Positions 54,543 to 63,383 are shown, numbered from the stretch's first letter. The stretch: DNA of 64,000 nucleotides from Devosia nitrariae (GCF_030160115.1 NZ_BSNS01000007.1:607501-671500); one strand, 5' to 3'. Translations and numbers: made by a program. The notes: a model not told the origin generated them from the letters alone.

Positions 54543-55010
54543 ATGCCAGAAGCCATCGACGCCATCGACCGGCGCATCCTTCGCGCGCTGCAGCGCAATG
54601 GACGCATGTCCAATGTGGAACTCGCCAATGAGGTCGGCCTTTCACCCTCGCCATGCCTGCGCCGGGTGCGGTTATTGGAGGAGTCGGGCGTCATCGATCA
54701 ATACGTGGCGGTGCTGAACGGGCCCAGGATCGGCCTTGGGCTGACCGTTTTCGTGCGCGTGTGGTTCAAGACCCAGGATGCCGAAATCACCCAGCAGTTC
54801 GCCGAAACCGTACGCAAATTTCCCGAGGTGGTCGAATGCTATCTGACCACCGGCGAATGCGATGCCATCATGCGGGTGGTGACGGCCGACCTCCACGCCT
54901 ATTGGCGCTTCCAGGCCGACCACCTGACCCGGATCCCAAGCGTTCAGAGCGTGAAGACCGATGTGCCGATGGAAACGATCAAGCGCAGCTACGAGCTGCC
55001 CCTGCTCTAG
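54543..55010 (+). CDS. Lrp/AsnC family transcriptional regulator
   Basis: A 155-residue regulator with an N-terminal HTH (IDRRILRALQRNGRMSNVELANEVGLSPSPCLRRVRLLEESGVI) and a C-terminal RAM/AsnC ligand domain (VVECYLTTGECDAIMRVVTADLHAYWRF). Effector is probably an amino acid. The divergent argG and downstream LysE exporter suggest arginine, lysine or related control. Confidence 0.95.
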   Translation: MPEAIDAIDRRILRALQRNGRMSNVELANEVGLSPSPCLRRVRLLEESGVIDQYVAVLNGPRIGLGLTVFVRVWFKTQDAEITQQFAETVRKFPEVVECYLTTGECDAIMRVVTADLHAYWRFQADHLTRIPSVQSVKTDVPMETIKRSYELPLL

Positions 55011-55121
55011 GCAAGTCGGGGCCAGGCTTCGAGGTTGACAGGATCGTTCCGCACCCCGACAAAGGCTCTGTCCTCCTGGGTGATGGTCGCCCATGGCGGT
55101 GCACAAGTCGAGATCCTGATC

Positions 55122-55769
55122 ATGCCCTTCTTCGTCCCCGACCTTTCGGTGATCCTCGCCTTCGCCCTCGCAAGCTTCGTGTTGGCCGTGACGCCCGGGC
55201 CGGATATGGCGCTCTTTGTTTCGCGCACCATCAACCACGGCCTCGTCCATGGTTTTACTACCATGGCCGGGGCACTGACCGGCATTGCCGTCCATACCGG
55301 CCTGGTCGCCTTCGGTATCTCGATCCTGATTGTTGCCGCGCCCGCCGCCTTCATGGTCCTCAAGATCGCCGGCGCGGTCTACCTGCTCTGGCTCGCCATC
55401 CAGGCCGTCCGCGACGGCGGCGGCGTGCTCGTTGCCCGGGCTGCCGGCCGTGAGCCTTCATTCGCCCAGAGCTATCTCACCGGTCTCGGCATCAACCTCA
55501 CCAATCCCAAGGTCGCACTGTTCTTCGTGACCTTCCTGCCCCAGTTCGTCTCCGCCGATGATCCGGCTGCCGCCAGCAAGCTCTTGTTCCTTGGCGCCGA
55601 ATTCGTCGTCGTATCGCTGCCCATCGTCATCGCCATTGTCTTGGCGGCCGAATGGCTGACCACGACGCTCAAGGAAAACCGCTGGGTGTCGAAAGCGCTC
55701 AACTGGAGCTTCGCGGCGGTCTTTGCCGCCTTTGCAGCGACCATCCTCTTCGCCGAGGGCCGCAAGTAA
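55122..55769 (+). CDS. LysE family amino acid exporter
   Basis: A 215-residue membrane exporter with the LysE signature SFVLAVTPGPDMALFVSRTINHGLVHGF in helix 1-2, GAVYLLWLAIQAVR and GLGINLTNPKVALFFVTFLPQFV. Six helices expected. Start 55122 is preferred because upstream sequence is polar; another Met at 55083 lacks a better ribosome site. It follows the Lrp gene by about 110 bp, the usual Lrp-LysE arrangement. Confidence 0.9.
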   Translation: MPFFVPDLSVILAFALASFVLAVTPGPDMALFVSRTINHGLVHGFTTMAGALTGIAVHTGLVAFGISILIVAAPAAFMVLKIAGAVYLLWLAIQAVRDGGGVLVARAAGREPSFAQSYLTGLGINLTNPKVALFFVTFLPQFVSADDPAAASKLLFLGAEFVVVSLPIVIAIVLAAEWLTTTLKENRWVSKALNWSFAAVFAAFAATILFAEGRK

Positions 55770-55775
55770 GTCGCG

Positions 55776-56165
55776 TCAATCCTGCCGCACCTGACTCATG
55801 ATAGCCAGCGGCCGACCTTGGTTGTCGGCAAAGAACGCCATCCACTCCTCGGTGCCGTCTGCATGCCGGTGGATCATGTGCGGCGCGCCGAGGAACGTGA
55901 TGCCGCGCGCCTGCATCTCCTCATGGCTCCTCACGATATCGGCGACGCGGAAATAGAGGATCGCTGCCTGCGGCGCACCGCCTTCATCGTTCGCGCTGAG
56001 CATCAGCCGAACGCCTCCGCAGTCGAAGAAGGCGAGCGTGCCGTAGGTGTAGAGGTGGGGAAGGCCGAGGACGTCGCGGTACCAGCGCTCGGCGGCCGCG
56101 ATGTCCGTGACCGAGCGGGCAATCTGGCCGATAGCGCCAAAACCCTCACCTGCCTGTGGCTGCAT
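55776..56165 (-). CDS. VOC family protein (glyoxalase-like)
   Basis: A 129-residue VOC protein (GAIGQIARSVTDIAAAERWYRDVLGLPHLYTYGTLAFFDCGGVRLML; ILYFRVADIVRSHEEMQARGITFLGAPHMIHR; WMAFFADNQGRPLAIMSQ). GGGAGGG stands before the ATG at 56165. Converges with the LysE gene. Enzyme activity not known. Confidence 0.9.
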   Translation of the reverse strand: MQPQAGEGFGAIGQIARSVTDIAAAERWYRDVLGLPHLYTYGTLAFFDCGGVRLMLSANDEGGAPQAAILYFRVADIVRSHEEMQARGITFLGAPHMIHRHADGTEEWMAFFADNQGRPLAIMSQVRQD

Positions 56166-56196
56166 GAGAACCCTCCCTCGGTCCTGTGCAGCCATT

Positions 56197-56661
56197 CTAG
56201 CGCGGATCGGAGGAAATTTCCTCTGCCCGTCTAGGCACCTCGTCAAGATCCCATTCGTAATAGGCGAAGACGTCCTCCTCGCCGGCAAAGCTGCGATAGA
56301 GCGCGTTGGCTGCGGCATTGTCCGGTTCGGTCCCGACCCAGCTTTCGCGCGCGCCCCGCTCGCGACCCCACTCGAACATGGCCGTCAGCATCGCCCGCGC
56401 GATGCCGCGCCGGAGGTAGGCATCGGCAACGCCCACCTCGTCGATATAGAGCTCGTCGACCTTGTCGGGATGCTTGTGGAGAACTGCGGCGCATTGGCCG
56501 ACAACGAGGTCGCCGTCGAAGGCGAGGATGATCAGGTGACCGGGCTCGGCAAGGTATGAGGCGATCCGCTCGGGCACCACCGGTTCGTCGAAGACGCCCG
56601 CGGCGATATTGGTAAAGAGCGCAGCGTCCTGCGGGCCCATACGCTTGAGAGTGATGGTCAT
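56197..56661 (-). CDS. GNAT family N-acetyltransferase
   Basis: A 154-residue GNAT enzyme: LIILAFDGDLVVGQCAAVLH (beta 3-4), the acetyl-CoA loop VADAYLRRGIARAMLTAM and NAAANALYRSFAG. Resembles AAC(3)/AAC(6')-type and general GNATs; substrate unknown. AAGGAG precedes ATG 56661. Confidence 0.88.
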   Translation of the reverse strand: MTITLKRMGPQDAALFTNIAAGVFDEPVVPERIASYLAEPGHLIILAFDGDLVVGQCAAVLHKHPDKVDELYIDEVGVADAYLRRGIARAMLTAMFEWGRERGARESWVGTEPDNAAANALYRSFAGEEDVFAYYEWDLDEVPRRAEEISSDPR

Positions 56662-56760
56662 GCGTGACTCCTTTCGTGAAAAAGGCGTCACCGGTTATCG
56701 GATCAGACGTGCCGAAGGTTGGCCTCCCGCGTGCACCGCGCCGTTTTTTTAAGACACGCC

Positions 56761-57999
56761 CTAGAAGGCGATGGCGCCCTCTAGCGCGTCGCGCTCCTTC
56801 TTCGAGAGCCGCTCGCTCTCGCTTTTCAATTGCCCGCAGGCCGCAAGGATATCGCGCCCGCGCGGCGTCCTCACCGGACTCGCATAGCCGGCCCGGTTGA
56901 CGATGTCGGCGAAGCGCTCGATGCGGTCCGACTTCGAGCAGCCGTAATTGGTTCCCGGCCACGGATTGAACGGGATGAGGTTGATCTTGGCCGGAATACC
57001 GGCGAGCAACCGCACCAGCTCGCGCGCGTCCGCATCCGAATCGTTGATGCCGTCGAGCATGACGTATTCGAAGGTGATGCGGCGCGCATTGGAGAGGCCG
57101 GGATAGTTGCGGCAGGCGTCGAGCAGTTCCTTGATCGGCCACTTCTTGTTGATCGGCACCAGCACGTCGCGCAGGTCGTCGCGCACCGCATGGAGCGAGA
57201 TGGCGAGCATCACCCCGATCTCGCGCCCGGTCGGCTCGATCTGCGGCACGACGCCCGAGGTCGAGAGCGTGATGCGGCGCTTGGAGAGGCTCATGCCGTC
57301 GCCGTCCGAAGCGATCAGCAGCGCGTTTTTGACGTTGTCATAATTGTAGAGCGGCTCGCCCATGCCCATCATCACGATATTGGTGATGGCGCGACTGTCG
57401 CCTTCCGATCCGCCCGAACCGCGCGGCGCCGGTACCAGGCCGCCGTCGTCCGGGCGCGTCCCGCCCGGAAAATCTCCGAGCCGTTCGCGCGCCATCAGCA
57501 CCTGGCCGAGGATTTCACCGGCCGTGAGATTGCGCACCAGCTTTTGCGTGCCGGTGTGGCAGAACGTGCAGGTCAGAGTGCAGCCGACTTGTGAGGAGAC
57601 GCAGAGCGTGCCGCGATCCTCTTCGGGAATGTAGACGGTCTCGACCTCGACCGGTGGCAACAGGGGTGCCTGAGGATCGCGGAAGCGGAAGAGCCACTTG
57701 CGTGTACCGTCCGAGGAGACCTGTTCGGAGACGATCTCGGGCCGGTCGATGACGAAGGTGTCGGCAAGCAGCGCTCGAGTCGCCTTGCCGATATTGGTCA
57801 TCGCCGTAAAGTCGGTGGCACCGTTGACGTAGAGCCAGTTCCAGAGCTGGCTGGCGCGCATGCGCGCCTCCTTCTCCCCTATCCCCGCCGCAGTGAGCGC
57901 CTGCGCCAGCTCGGGCTTCATCAGCCCGACAAGCGACGGCCGGCCCTTCGGAATGGGACGCCTGGCGACGGCTTGGTCGAGATCGAGAGCGATGCTCAT
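56761..57999 (-). CDS. rlmN: Dual-specificity RNA methyltransferase RlmN
   Basis: Radical-SAM enzyme making m2A2503 in 23S rRNA and m2A37 in tRNAs. The 412 residues include [20 protein letters not shown] (cluster CxxxCxxC), [13 protein letters not shown], the [19 protein letters not shown] region, and [17 protein letters not shown]. The catalytic C-terminal cysteine is in [10 protein letters not shown]. Start at 57999 ([14 protein letters not shown]). Confidence 0.96.
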   Translation of the reverse strand: MSIALDLDQAVARRPIPKGRPSLVGLMKPELAQALTAAGIGEKEARMRASQLWNWLYVNGATDFTAMTNIGKATRALLADTFVIDRPEIVSEQVSSDGTRKWLFRFRDPQAPLLPPVEVETVYIPEEDRGTLCVSSQVGCTLTCTFCHTGTQKLVRNLTAGEILGQVLMARERLGDFPGGTRPDDGGLVPAPRGSGGSEGDSRAITNIVMMGMGEPLYNYDNVKNALLIASDGDGMSLSKRRITLSTSGVVPQIEPTGREIGVMLAISLHAVRDDLRDVLVPINKKWPIKELLDACRNYPGLSNARRITFEYVMLDGINDSDADARELVRLLAGIPAKINLIPFNPWPGTNYGCSKSDRIERFADIVNRAGYASPVRTPRGRDILAACGQLKSESERLSKKERDALEGAIAF

Positions 58000-58016
58000 G
58001 GCAACGGGTCCGGCTA

Positions 58017-58089
58017 GCGCAACGTGCGAAAAGAGCCTGTCCCGGATTCGATCCGGGATGGGTACCGGCTTTTCGCAAAAAACGTTGCG
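58017..58089. repeat. Dispersed palindromic element, copy D
   Basis: GCAACGT (58019-58025) / ACGTTGC (58082-58088) outer arms and GCGAAAAG/CTTTTCGC inner arms enclose TGTCCCGGATTCGATCCGGGATGGGTACC. It lies between rlmN and the IalB genes. Confidence 0.8.
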
Positions 58090-58222
58090 ACGATAAATAC
58101 CCAGAGCCGGTACTCGGATTCCATCGGAGTACATAAGCTCTATGCGGGAGAACGAGCCGCGCCCCTTATCATAGGACGCAGGTCAAGGCAAAGTCACGGC
58201 AGGGTGAAGCCTCTTTCAAGGA

Positions 58223-58735
58223 TCAGCTGCACTCGGCGCTGATCGCCTGCGACGCGGCGGTGGCGCCCGAGAGCGAGAAAGTCTGCGTAACGCGGATACC
58301 CGCCGCGCTCGTCGTTTCGATGGTCAGGCTCGAGCCGGCGCGGATGGCCGAGGCCAGGTTCTCGCTCTGGCTCGGATCGTCGAGCCAGGCTGCGTCCCCT
58401 TGCGCAAACAGCGTATAGTTGGCGCCCCCGACGCTGGCGACGGCAACCGACTCCGGCGCGAGGTCGAAACCGGCCACCAGGTTGATCTCGTTGCGCACGC
58501 CCTCGGCCGGCCGGTGGGTGATGTAGAGATAGCCCTGGGCGTAGCCCTCGGGTGTCGGCGACGTTTCGGTTGGCCTGGTGAGCGCAAAGCAGATCGTGCC
58601 CTGGCCTTCGCTGGCCGCGTAGCTCGACCAGGCGTTGTGGTCGCCCAAAAGCCGCACCGACTGGGCAAGAACAGGGCCGCAAGTCAGGATGAGCGCCAGC
58701 CCAGCGGCCGCCGCTACGATCGTGCGTGATGCCAT
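58223..58735 (-). CDS. Invasion-associated locus B (IalB) family secreted protein
   Basis: A 170-residue protein with signal peptide (MASRTIVAAAAGLALILTCGPVLA) and IalB core: DHNAWSSYAASEGQGTICFALTRP, YLYITHRPAEGVRNEINLVAGF, FAQGDAAWLDDPSQSENLASAIRAGSSL and TQTFSLSGATAASQAI. IalB proteins affect host-cell contact in Bartonella; in free-living bacteria the role is unknown. Paralogous with the next gene, with one Cys pair each. Confidence 0.88.
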   Translation of the reverse strand: MASRTIVAAAAGLALILTCGPVLAQSVRLLGDHNAWSSYAASEGQGTICFALTRPTETSPTPEGYAQGYLYITHRPAEGVRNEINLVAGFDLAPESVAVASVGGANYTLFAQGDAAWLDDPSQSENLASAIRAGSSLTIETTSAAGIRVTQTFSLSGATAASQAISAECS

Positions 58736-58836
58736 CGAAATGCCTCTCTTCTCGCCCGTCGCCAACCCATGCTTCCGGGGCCGCACCGATCCCTTAGGCA
58801 GTTTGCCCGGAGCCTGCAAGCCCCTGAGGATGGCTG

Positions 58837-59370
58837 CTACTGGCAGGCCTGGTCGATGGCGTCCATGGCCGCCGATGAGCCGGAAAGCGAGTAGGTGTCG
58901 ACCGTATTGGTGCCACGTTGGCTTGTGCCGCGGACCACCAGCGACGAGCCGGCCCGAAAGGCGGAGACGAATGCCGGTTCGTCTCCGGTCGAGGCGAGCC
59001 AGGCGGCATTGTCCTGAGCCACCATCTGGTAGCTCTTGTTGTCGATGGTGGCGCTGGCCTTGGCATCCGAGGTGTTGAAGGGGTAGCCGATCAGCGTCTG
59101 CACCTCGTTCTTGGTACCCATGCCCTTGCGGTGGATAACGAGGAAATGCACCGGGTCGCGGTTGACCCCGGCCGGCTCGCTCGAGCGCGGTTGGCCGGAA
59201 ATATAGCAGATCTCGCCGCTGGCATCGGTGCCTTTCCAGGCAGTCCAGGCATTGAAGGTGCCGAGTTCGGTGGCTTGCTGGGCAAGGGCCACCGACGGGG
59301 TGAGGCCCATGAATCCGCAAACCAATGCCACCGCAAGGCCGGCAAGAAGGCCACGGGCTTTCGTCGTCAT
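58837..59370 (-). CDS. IalB family secreted protein, paralogue
   Basis: A 177-residue protein with signal peptide (GLLAGLAVALVCGFMGLTPSVALA) and the same IalB pattern as its neighbour: FNAWTAWKGTDASGEICYISGQP, HFLVIHRKGMGTKNEVQTLIGYPF, DNAAWLASTGDEPAFVSAFRAGSSL and DTYSLSGSSAAMDAID. ATG 59370 is favoured by AGGAAG. The two genes are a tandem duplication. Confidence 0.88.
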   Translation of the reverse strand: MTTKARGLLAGLAVALVCGFMGLTPSVALAQQATELGTFNAWTAWKGTDASGEICYISGQPRSSEPAGVNRDPVHFLVIHRKGMGTKNEVQTLIGYPFNTSDAKASATIDNKSYQMVAQDNAAWLASTGDEPAFVSAFRAGSSLVVRGTSQRGTNTVDTYSLSGSSAAMDAIDQACQ

Positions 59371-59579
59371 CGCCAAATCTTCCTCTGTTCGTCAGTCTGG
59401 CAGGTCCGCTTCCCGCAAGCGTGCCCGCATTATGGTTACCAAGGCGTCAAAACCCGCCGATATTTGACTTAAATCATCGCATGACGAGCAAACGTGACGG
59501 CATTTTGGCGCAAGCCGGCAACATTTAGATGGTTTGCGCCAACGCGGTAAATCTCGCGTTAACAATGCCGCGACGACCG

Positions 59580-60119
59580 TCACGCCGCCAGCGGATAGCC
59601 CTGCTCGACGATATAGGGACCGCCACCCACGGAGTCCTTGCTCGAAAACAGGACGAACCGGCCGACCTGGAACTCGAGCGGCTGGAAGCGCCCGGCGTTG
59701 GCCATGAACCAGGCGAGGTCGTGGGCACTGGTGCCCTTGAGCCGCGCCAGCGAGACGTGTGGGACGAACTTGCGCCCATCGGGCGCCAATCCTGCCCTCT
59801 GCAGCATGCGTTCCTGGGCGGCCTGCAGACGCGCGAGCGGCTCGCTGGACTCGATGCCCGCATAAAGGGCGCGCGGCTTGTCGCCACCGAACGCGCCCAG
59901 ATGTGTCAGCCGCAGCGAGAACGAGAGCGAGTTCGAGAGCTTATCGAGTATATCGGCCACATCGTCCGCGGTCTGGTTGTCGACATCGCCAATGAAGCGC
60001 AGGGTGATGTGGTAGTTTCCCGGATCTATCCAGCGCGCGCCCATCAGGCCGCCGCGTTTGAGGGAAAGCGCAAAACCCACATCGGCCGGGATTTCGAGGC
60101 CGGTAAAGAGCCGGGGCAT
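59580..60119 (-). CDS. thpR: RNA 2',3'-cyclic phosphodiesterase (2'-5' RNA ligase family)
   Basis: A 179-residue 2H phosphoesterase with the two active-site motifs HxT/S: NYHITLRF near residue 35 and FVPHVSLARLK near residue 120. Hydrolyses 2',3'-cyclic phosphates on tRNA ends or seals 2'-5' bonds in vitro. Start at 60119 has GGAGGG close upstream. Confidence 0.93.
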   Translation of the reverse strand: MPRLFTGLEIPADVGFALSLKRGGLMGARWIDPGNYHITLRFIGDVDNQTADDVADILDKLSNSLSFSLRLTHLGAFGGDKPRALYAGIESSEPLARLQAAQERMLQRAGLAPDGRKFVPHVSLARLKGTSAHDLAWFMANAGRFQPLEFQVGRFVLFSSKDSVGGGPYIVEQGYPLAA

Positions 60120-60254
60120 GGGGCCCTCCTCTTTGCTGTGGCGGGCGGCAGAGGGCCGCAAAGGGCCGCCGCACCGCCTGTGATTTTGCGTATGATTCGC
60201 TCGTTCACGGTAACACACTGGCACGCTTCGCATAGACCCCATTGCTCGGCTTGA

Positions 60255-60324
60255 GCAACGTGCGAAAAGAGCCTGTCCCGGACTTGATCCGGGATGGATA
60301 CCGGCTTTTCGCAAGAAACGTTGC
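60255..60324. repeat. Dispersed palindromic element, copy E
   Basis: GCAACGT (60255-60261) / ACGTTGC (60318-60324) outer arms, inner GCGAAAAG/CTTTTCGC, core TGTCCCGGACTTGATCCGGGATGGATACC. Nearly identical to copy D. Confidence 0.8.
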
Positions 60325-60411
60325 GCCAACAAACAACTAGGGCCGACGCTCTGATCCGTCAGTGCGCATGAGGCCCTAGCCTCACTTGGCGGCGATCGGA
60401 TCCGGTTGCGC

Positions 60412-60440
60412 TTGTAAAACCTTGGCCCTGTCTCCATATT
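60412..60440 (+). promoter_or_regulatory. Possible sigma-70 promoter for Bax-inhibitor gene
   Basis: TTGTAA (60412-60417), 17-base spacer, CATATT (60435-60440): a 4/6 plus 4/6 match to consensus, 69 bases before the start at 60510. Weak but correctly spaced. Confidence 0.3.
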
Positions 60441-60509
60441 AGCCGGCGAAAGCGCACCCGGCATTCGCAGTGCGCGACGTGAATATTCGGACGGAAAGGG
60501 AACCGACAG

Positions 60510-61235
60510 ATGGCTGAATATGACCGTCAGACCCTCAATGCGCGGGCCGGCTCGGCCGCAGCCATTGACGAGGGCCTGCGCAGCTACATGCTGAGCGTCT
60601 ACAACTACATGGGCATTGGCCTGGTGGTCACCGGGCTCGTGGCCTATTTCTTCAACCAGTGGGCCACTGCCAGCGAAGCCAACTTCAACCTCATCTACGG
60701 CAGCCCGCTCGCCTGGGTGATCATGCTCTCCCCGCTCGCCTTCGTGCTGGTCCTGAGCTTCGGCATCAACAAGATGAGCGTGGGGACCGCGCAACTGACC
60801 TTCTGGGCGTTCGCCACCGTAATGGGGCTGTCGCTGTCGTCGATCTTTGCGGTCTATACCGGCGCTTCGATCGCGAGGGTTTTCTTCATCACGGCGGCGA
60901 CGTTCGGTGCGATGAGCCTATATGGTTACACCACCAAGCGTGATCTGACCTCGATGGGTACCTTCCTGTTCATGGGTCTCATCGGTCTCGTCATCGCCAT
61001 GATCGTCAACATCTTCCTGCAGAGCTCGGCGCTCGAGTTCGCTATTTCCGCGGTGGGCGTGCTGATCTTCGTGGGCCTGACCGCCTACGACACGCAGAAG
61101 ATCAAGGAAAGCTATGCCAGCCACTTCGGCGCGGACGTGCTGACCAAGAACGCGATCATGGGGGCCCTCAGCCTCTATCTCGACTTCATCAACCTGTTCC
61201 TGATGCTCCTGCGGCTGTTCGGCAACCGCGAATAG
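60510..61235 (+). CDS. Bax inhibitor-1/YccA family membrane protein
   Basis: A 241-residue seven-helix membrane protein with the BI-1 core YNYMGIGLVVTGLVAYFFNQW, TFWAFATVMGLSLSSIFAVYTGASIARVFFITAATFGAMSLYGYTTKRDL and the C-terminal FVGLTAYDTQKIKESYAS. The conserved Asp (YDTQKIK) is present. Family acts on membrane proteostasis or calcium flux. GGAAAGGGAA precedes the ATG. Confidence 0.94.
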   Translation: MAEYDRQTLNARAGSAAAIDEGLRSYMLSVYNYMGIGLVVTGLVAYFFNQWATASEANFNLIYGSPLAWVIMLSPLAFVLVLSFGINKMSVGTAQLTFWAFATVMGLSLSSIFAVYTGASIARVFFITAATFGAMSLYGYTTKRDLTSMGTFLFMGLIGLVIAMIVNIFLQSSALEFAISAVGVLIFVGLTAYDTQKIKESYASHFGADVLTKNAIMGALSLYLDFINLFLMLLRLFGNRE

Positions 61236-61243
61236 TTCAAGAG

Positions 61244-61263
61244 GCTTGATCGTACGATCAAGC
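61244..61263. promoter_or_regulatory. Perfect 20-bp palindrome
   Basis: GCTTGATCGTACGATCAAGC is its own exact reverse complement, with no loop, which favours a protein-binding dyad over a terminator. It stands 8 bases after the Bax-inhibitor stop and 76 before the next gene. Confidence 0.5.
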
Positions 61264-61286
61264 AAATCAGTTGGACGAGAATCCGG

Positions 61287-61322
61287 GCCGCGGTCTACAA
61301 AGACCGCGGCTCTTTTCGTTTC
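61287..61322 (+). terminator. Rho-independent terminator after Bax-inhibitor gene
   Basis: GCCGCGGTCT (61287-61296), ACAA loop, AGACCGCGGC (61301-61310), then TCTTTTCGTTT: a textbook terminator before the GNAT gene. Confidence 0.9.
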
Positions 61323-61338
61323 CTGAGGATACTCCGCC

Positions 61339-61839
61339 GTGACCGCCGACTTCGTGCTGCGCCCCTTTGAGTGGAGCGACGTACCCGCAATCACCGCCAT
61401 CTACCGACATTACGTCGAGACGTCCCCCTGCACCTTCGATACGACGGCGCCCGGCGAGCGGGCCATGGCCGACAAGTTCGGCGCGATGGTTGAACTGGGT
61501 CACCCGGTGCTCGTCGCCGAATGGCAGGGCAAGTTCGCCGCATACGCCTACGCCTCGGTTTACCGGCCGCGCCCCGCCTATCGCTACACCTGTGAGGATT
61601 CGATCTATATCGATCCAAAGGCTGCCGGCCAGGGGCTCGGCAGCCACATGCTCGAACGGCTCGTCGCCGACGCTCGTGCCTTTGGCTTCAAGCAAATGAT
61701 CGCCGTCATTACCGCCAGCGGAGAAAGCTCGATCGCCCTCCACACCAAGTTCGGCTTCCGCCATATCGGACGCTACGAGAAGCTCGGCTACAAGTTCGAT
61801 GCCTGGCACGACATCGTGCACATGCAGCTCGCGCTGTAG
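61339..61839 (+). CDS. GNAT acetyltransferase (phosphinothricin acetyltransferase-like)
   Basis: A 166-residue GNAT. Similar to Pat-like enzymes: FEWSDVPAITAIYRHYVETSPCTFD, VLVAEWQGKFAAYAYASVYRPRPAYRYTCEDSIYIDPKAAGQGLGSHMLERL (acetyl-CoA motif QGLG) and ALHTKFGFRHIGRYEKLGYKFDAWHDIV. Substrate may be an amino acid or methionine sulfone-like compound, not certain. Preceded by a terminator. Confidence 0.88.
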   Translation: MTADFVLRPFEWSDVPAITAIYRHYVETSPCTFDTTAPGERAMADKFGAMVELGHPVLVAEWQGKFAAYAYASVYRPRPAYRYTCEDSIYIDPKAAGQGLGSHMLERLVADARAFGFKQMIAVITASGESSIALHTKFGFRHIGRYEKLGYKFDAWHDIVHMQLAL

Positions 61840-61859
61840 CAACGTCCGAGACGGCCGGT

Positions 61860-62339
61860 TCAGGCTCCCAGCCGCTTACTCATCGGGTAACCCGGCATCC
61901 CCCAGCTCGCTTCGGGAGGTCCGTCTTCGTTCCAGCCGTTCGCGCGGTAAAAGCCGAGCGCGGTCCGCGTGCTGGTCAACCGTCCGACGGCGAACCCGCG
62001 GTCGGCGATTTCAGCCTCCATCGCCGCCAGCAGCGTCCGGCCGACGCCGTGCCGGACATGTCCCGGATCGACATAGTTGAGAGCCACCTCATTGCCGCCC
62101 GCGACTGCCCCGACACCGACGACCGTGTCGCGATTTCGCGCAACCAGCAGCATCAGGTCCGGATTGGCCAGCATCCCGTCGACACCCGCGACCGACTTGT
62201 TGCGCGTCCAACTCGCAATGAGGATGGGATCACCATCATGATCGAGCGTGCAGAGCTCAGTGATCGAAGCGATGAGCACCCGGCTCATTGCTTCGACGTC
62301 CCCGCCGGCGGCTCGCCGCACATGAAGGTCGTGTCGCAT
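61860..62339 (-). CDS. GNAT family N-acetyltransferase
   Basis: A 159-residue GNAT: LMLLVARNRDTVVGVGAVAGGNEVALNYVDPGHVRHGVGRTLLAAMEAE (acetyl-CoA loop RHGVG) and GFYRANGWNEDG. Third of three genes with 1-base/TGATG junctions to the secreted protein and DUF2794 genes, so translationally coupled. Substrate unknown. Confidence 0.85.
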   Translation of the reverse strand: MRHDLHVRRAAGGDVEAMSRVLIASITELCTLDHDGDPILIASWTRNKSVAGVDGMLANPDLMLLVARNRDTVVGVGAVAGGNEVALNYVDPGHVRHGVGRTLLAAMEAEIADRGFAVGRLTSTRTALGFYRANGWNEDGPPEASWGMPGYPMSKRLGA

Positions 62340-62821
62340 CAGTCTTCCCCAGCCACACACTCCGCGACATGGAGGAGGGCCTGCGACGAGCCCCGGAGCG
62401 GGATGTCGACGATATCGAGCTCGGGGGCCGAGACCACCAGACGGTTGCCGCGCCGCAGGCCCGCGATGAGCTCGAGAGCGAGCACATCGCCCTCGGGTTC
62501 CGACCGATAGAAGAACACCGCCCCGTTCTCGGCGGTCACCGGCACGGTCATGATCTTGCCGTCGATACTGAAATCGAGCTGCGGCGGGGCGTCGGCAAAC
62601 GGTTCGATCCTGGCGGCCGGCGTCAGCTCCAGGAGAAAGGCACCGGCGTCGGCAAGGTCCGGTCCGGCGCATTCGAGGCTGATCGAGCCGCCCGCCTCGC
62701 TGCCGCCGCCGGCCGCGAACGTGCCCATATTGTAGTACCCGCCCCAGATTGGTGCCGGCTGGGCATGGACCGGGGCCGCCGGCACGAGAGCCAGCAGCAT
62801 CGCTGTCGGCCATCCGCGCAT
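62339..62821 (-). CDS. Uncharacterised secreted protein
   Basis: A 160-residue product with signal peptide (MRGWPTAMLLALVPAAPVHA) and a mature domain GGYYNMGTFAAGGGSEAGGSISLECAGPDL, DGKIMTVPVTAENGAVFFYRSEPEGD. Two cysteines could form a disulfide. ATG 62821 overlaps the DUF2794 stop (TGATG). No family recognised. Confidence 0.7.
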   Translation of the reverse strand: MRGWPTAMLLALVPAAPVHAQPAPIWGGYYNMGTFAAGGGSEAGGSISLECAGPDLADAGAFLLELTPAARIEPFADAPPQLDFSIDGKIMTVPVTAENGAVFFYRSEPEGDVLALELIAGLRRGNRLVVSAPELDIVDIPLRGSSQALLHVAECVAGED

Positions 62822-63207
62822 CAATCGACGACGGCGAGTTGCGGATCGAGCACGCGCAGCACCTGCTCGATATCGTGCCCGCGCTTCAGGATACGGCCGT
62901 GCTGGTTGGTGACAAGATACTGCCCCTGCCGGCTCCTGAGCTTGGGATTCTTCTCAATGATGAACAACGGTCGCTCGGAGACCCGCGCATAGATGGAAAA
63001 CAGCGCCCGGTCCTTGAGGAAGTCCATGGCGTAATCGCGCCAGTCGCCGGCTGCGACCTTGCGGCCATAGACCGACAGGATCGCCATCAGCTCACGCCGG
63101 TCGAATGCGATGATCGGATGGGGTTTTGCCGCCGCTACGCCAGGCGGTTCGCCCACGTGAACCAGCGAGAGCTTGCTCCTGCTATCGGCTGTCCGCCCTT
63201 CGGCCAA
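62821..63207 (-). CDS. DUF2794 domain-containing protein
   Basis: A 128-residue protein matching DUF2794 (FDRRELMAILSVYGRKVAAGDWRDYAMDFLKDRALFSIYARVSERPLFIIEKNPKLRSRQGQYLVTN). Function unknown; conserved in alphaproteobacteria. Start is TTG 63207, supported by GGAG 9 bases upstream. First gene of the DUF2794-secreted protein-GNAT group. Confidence 0.85.
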   Translation of the reverse strand: MAEGRTADSRSKLSLVHVGEPPGVAAAKPHPIIAFDRRELMAILSVYGRKVAAGDWRDYAMDFLKDRALFSIYARVSERPLFIIEKNPKLRSRQGQYLVTNQHGRILKRGHDIEQVLRVLDPQLAVVD

Positions 63208-63383
63208 ACCGTATCACTCCGTGTCAAGGCACTGTCATGATTGCGGCATTCGCGGCGCGATGCAAGGGGTGCGCAGTTGCAGAGGCGCTGCACGTCCAGT
63301 TACGGGCAAATTCCCCAATTCGGACACAGTTTGTCCCTTCTTGCGCCGAAAAGCATGTCTAGAAACTGACAATTGCCTCCAGT

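Larger units (their letters stand above)
60120..60509. other. 390-bp region between thpR and Bax-inhibitor gene
   Basis: Holds a dispersed palindromic element (60255-60324) and a promoter candidate for the Bax-inhibitor gene (60412-60440). No ORF with translation signals is supported. Confidence 0.6.
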
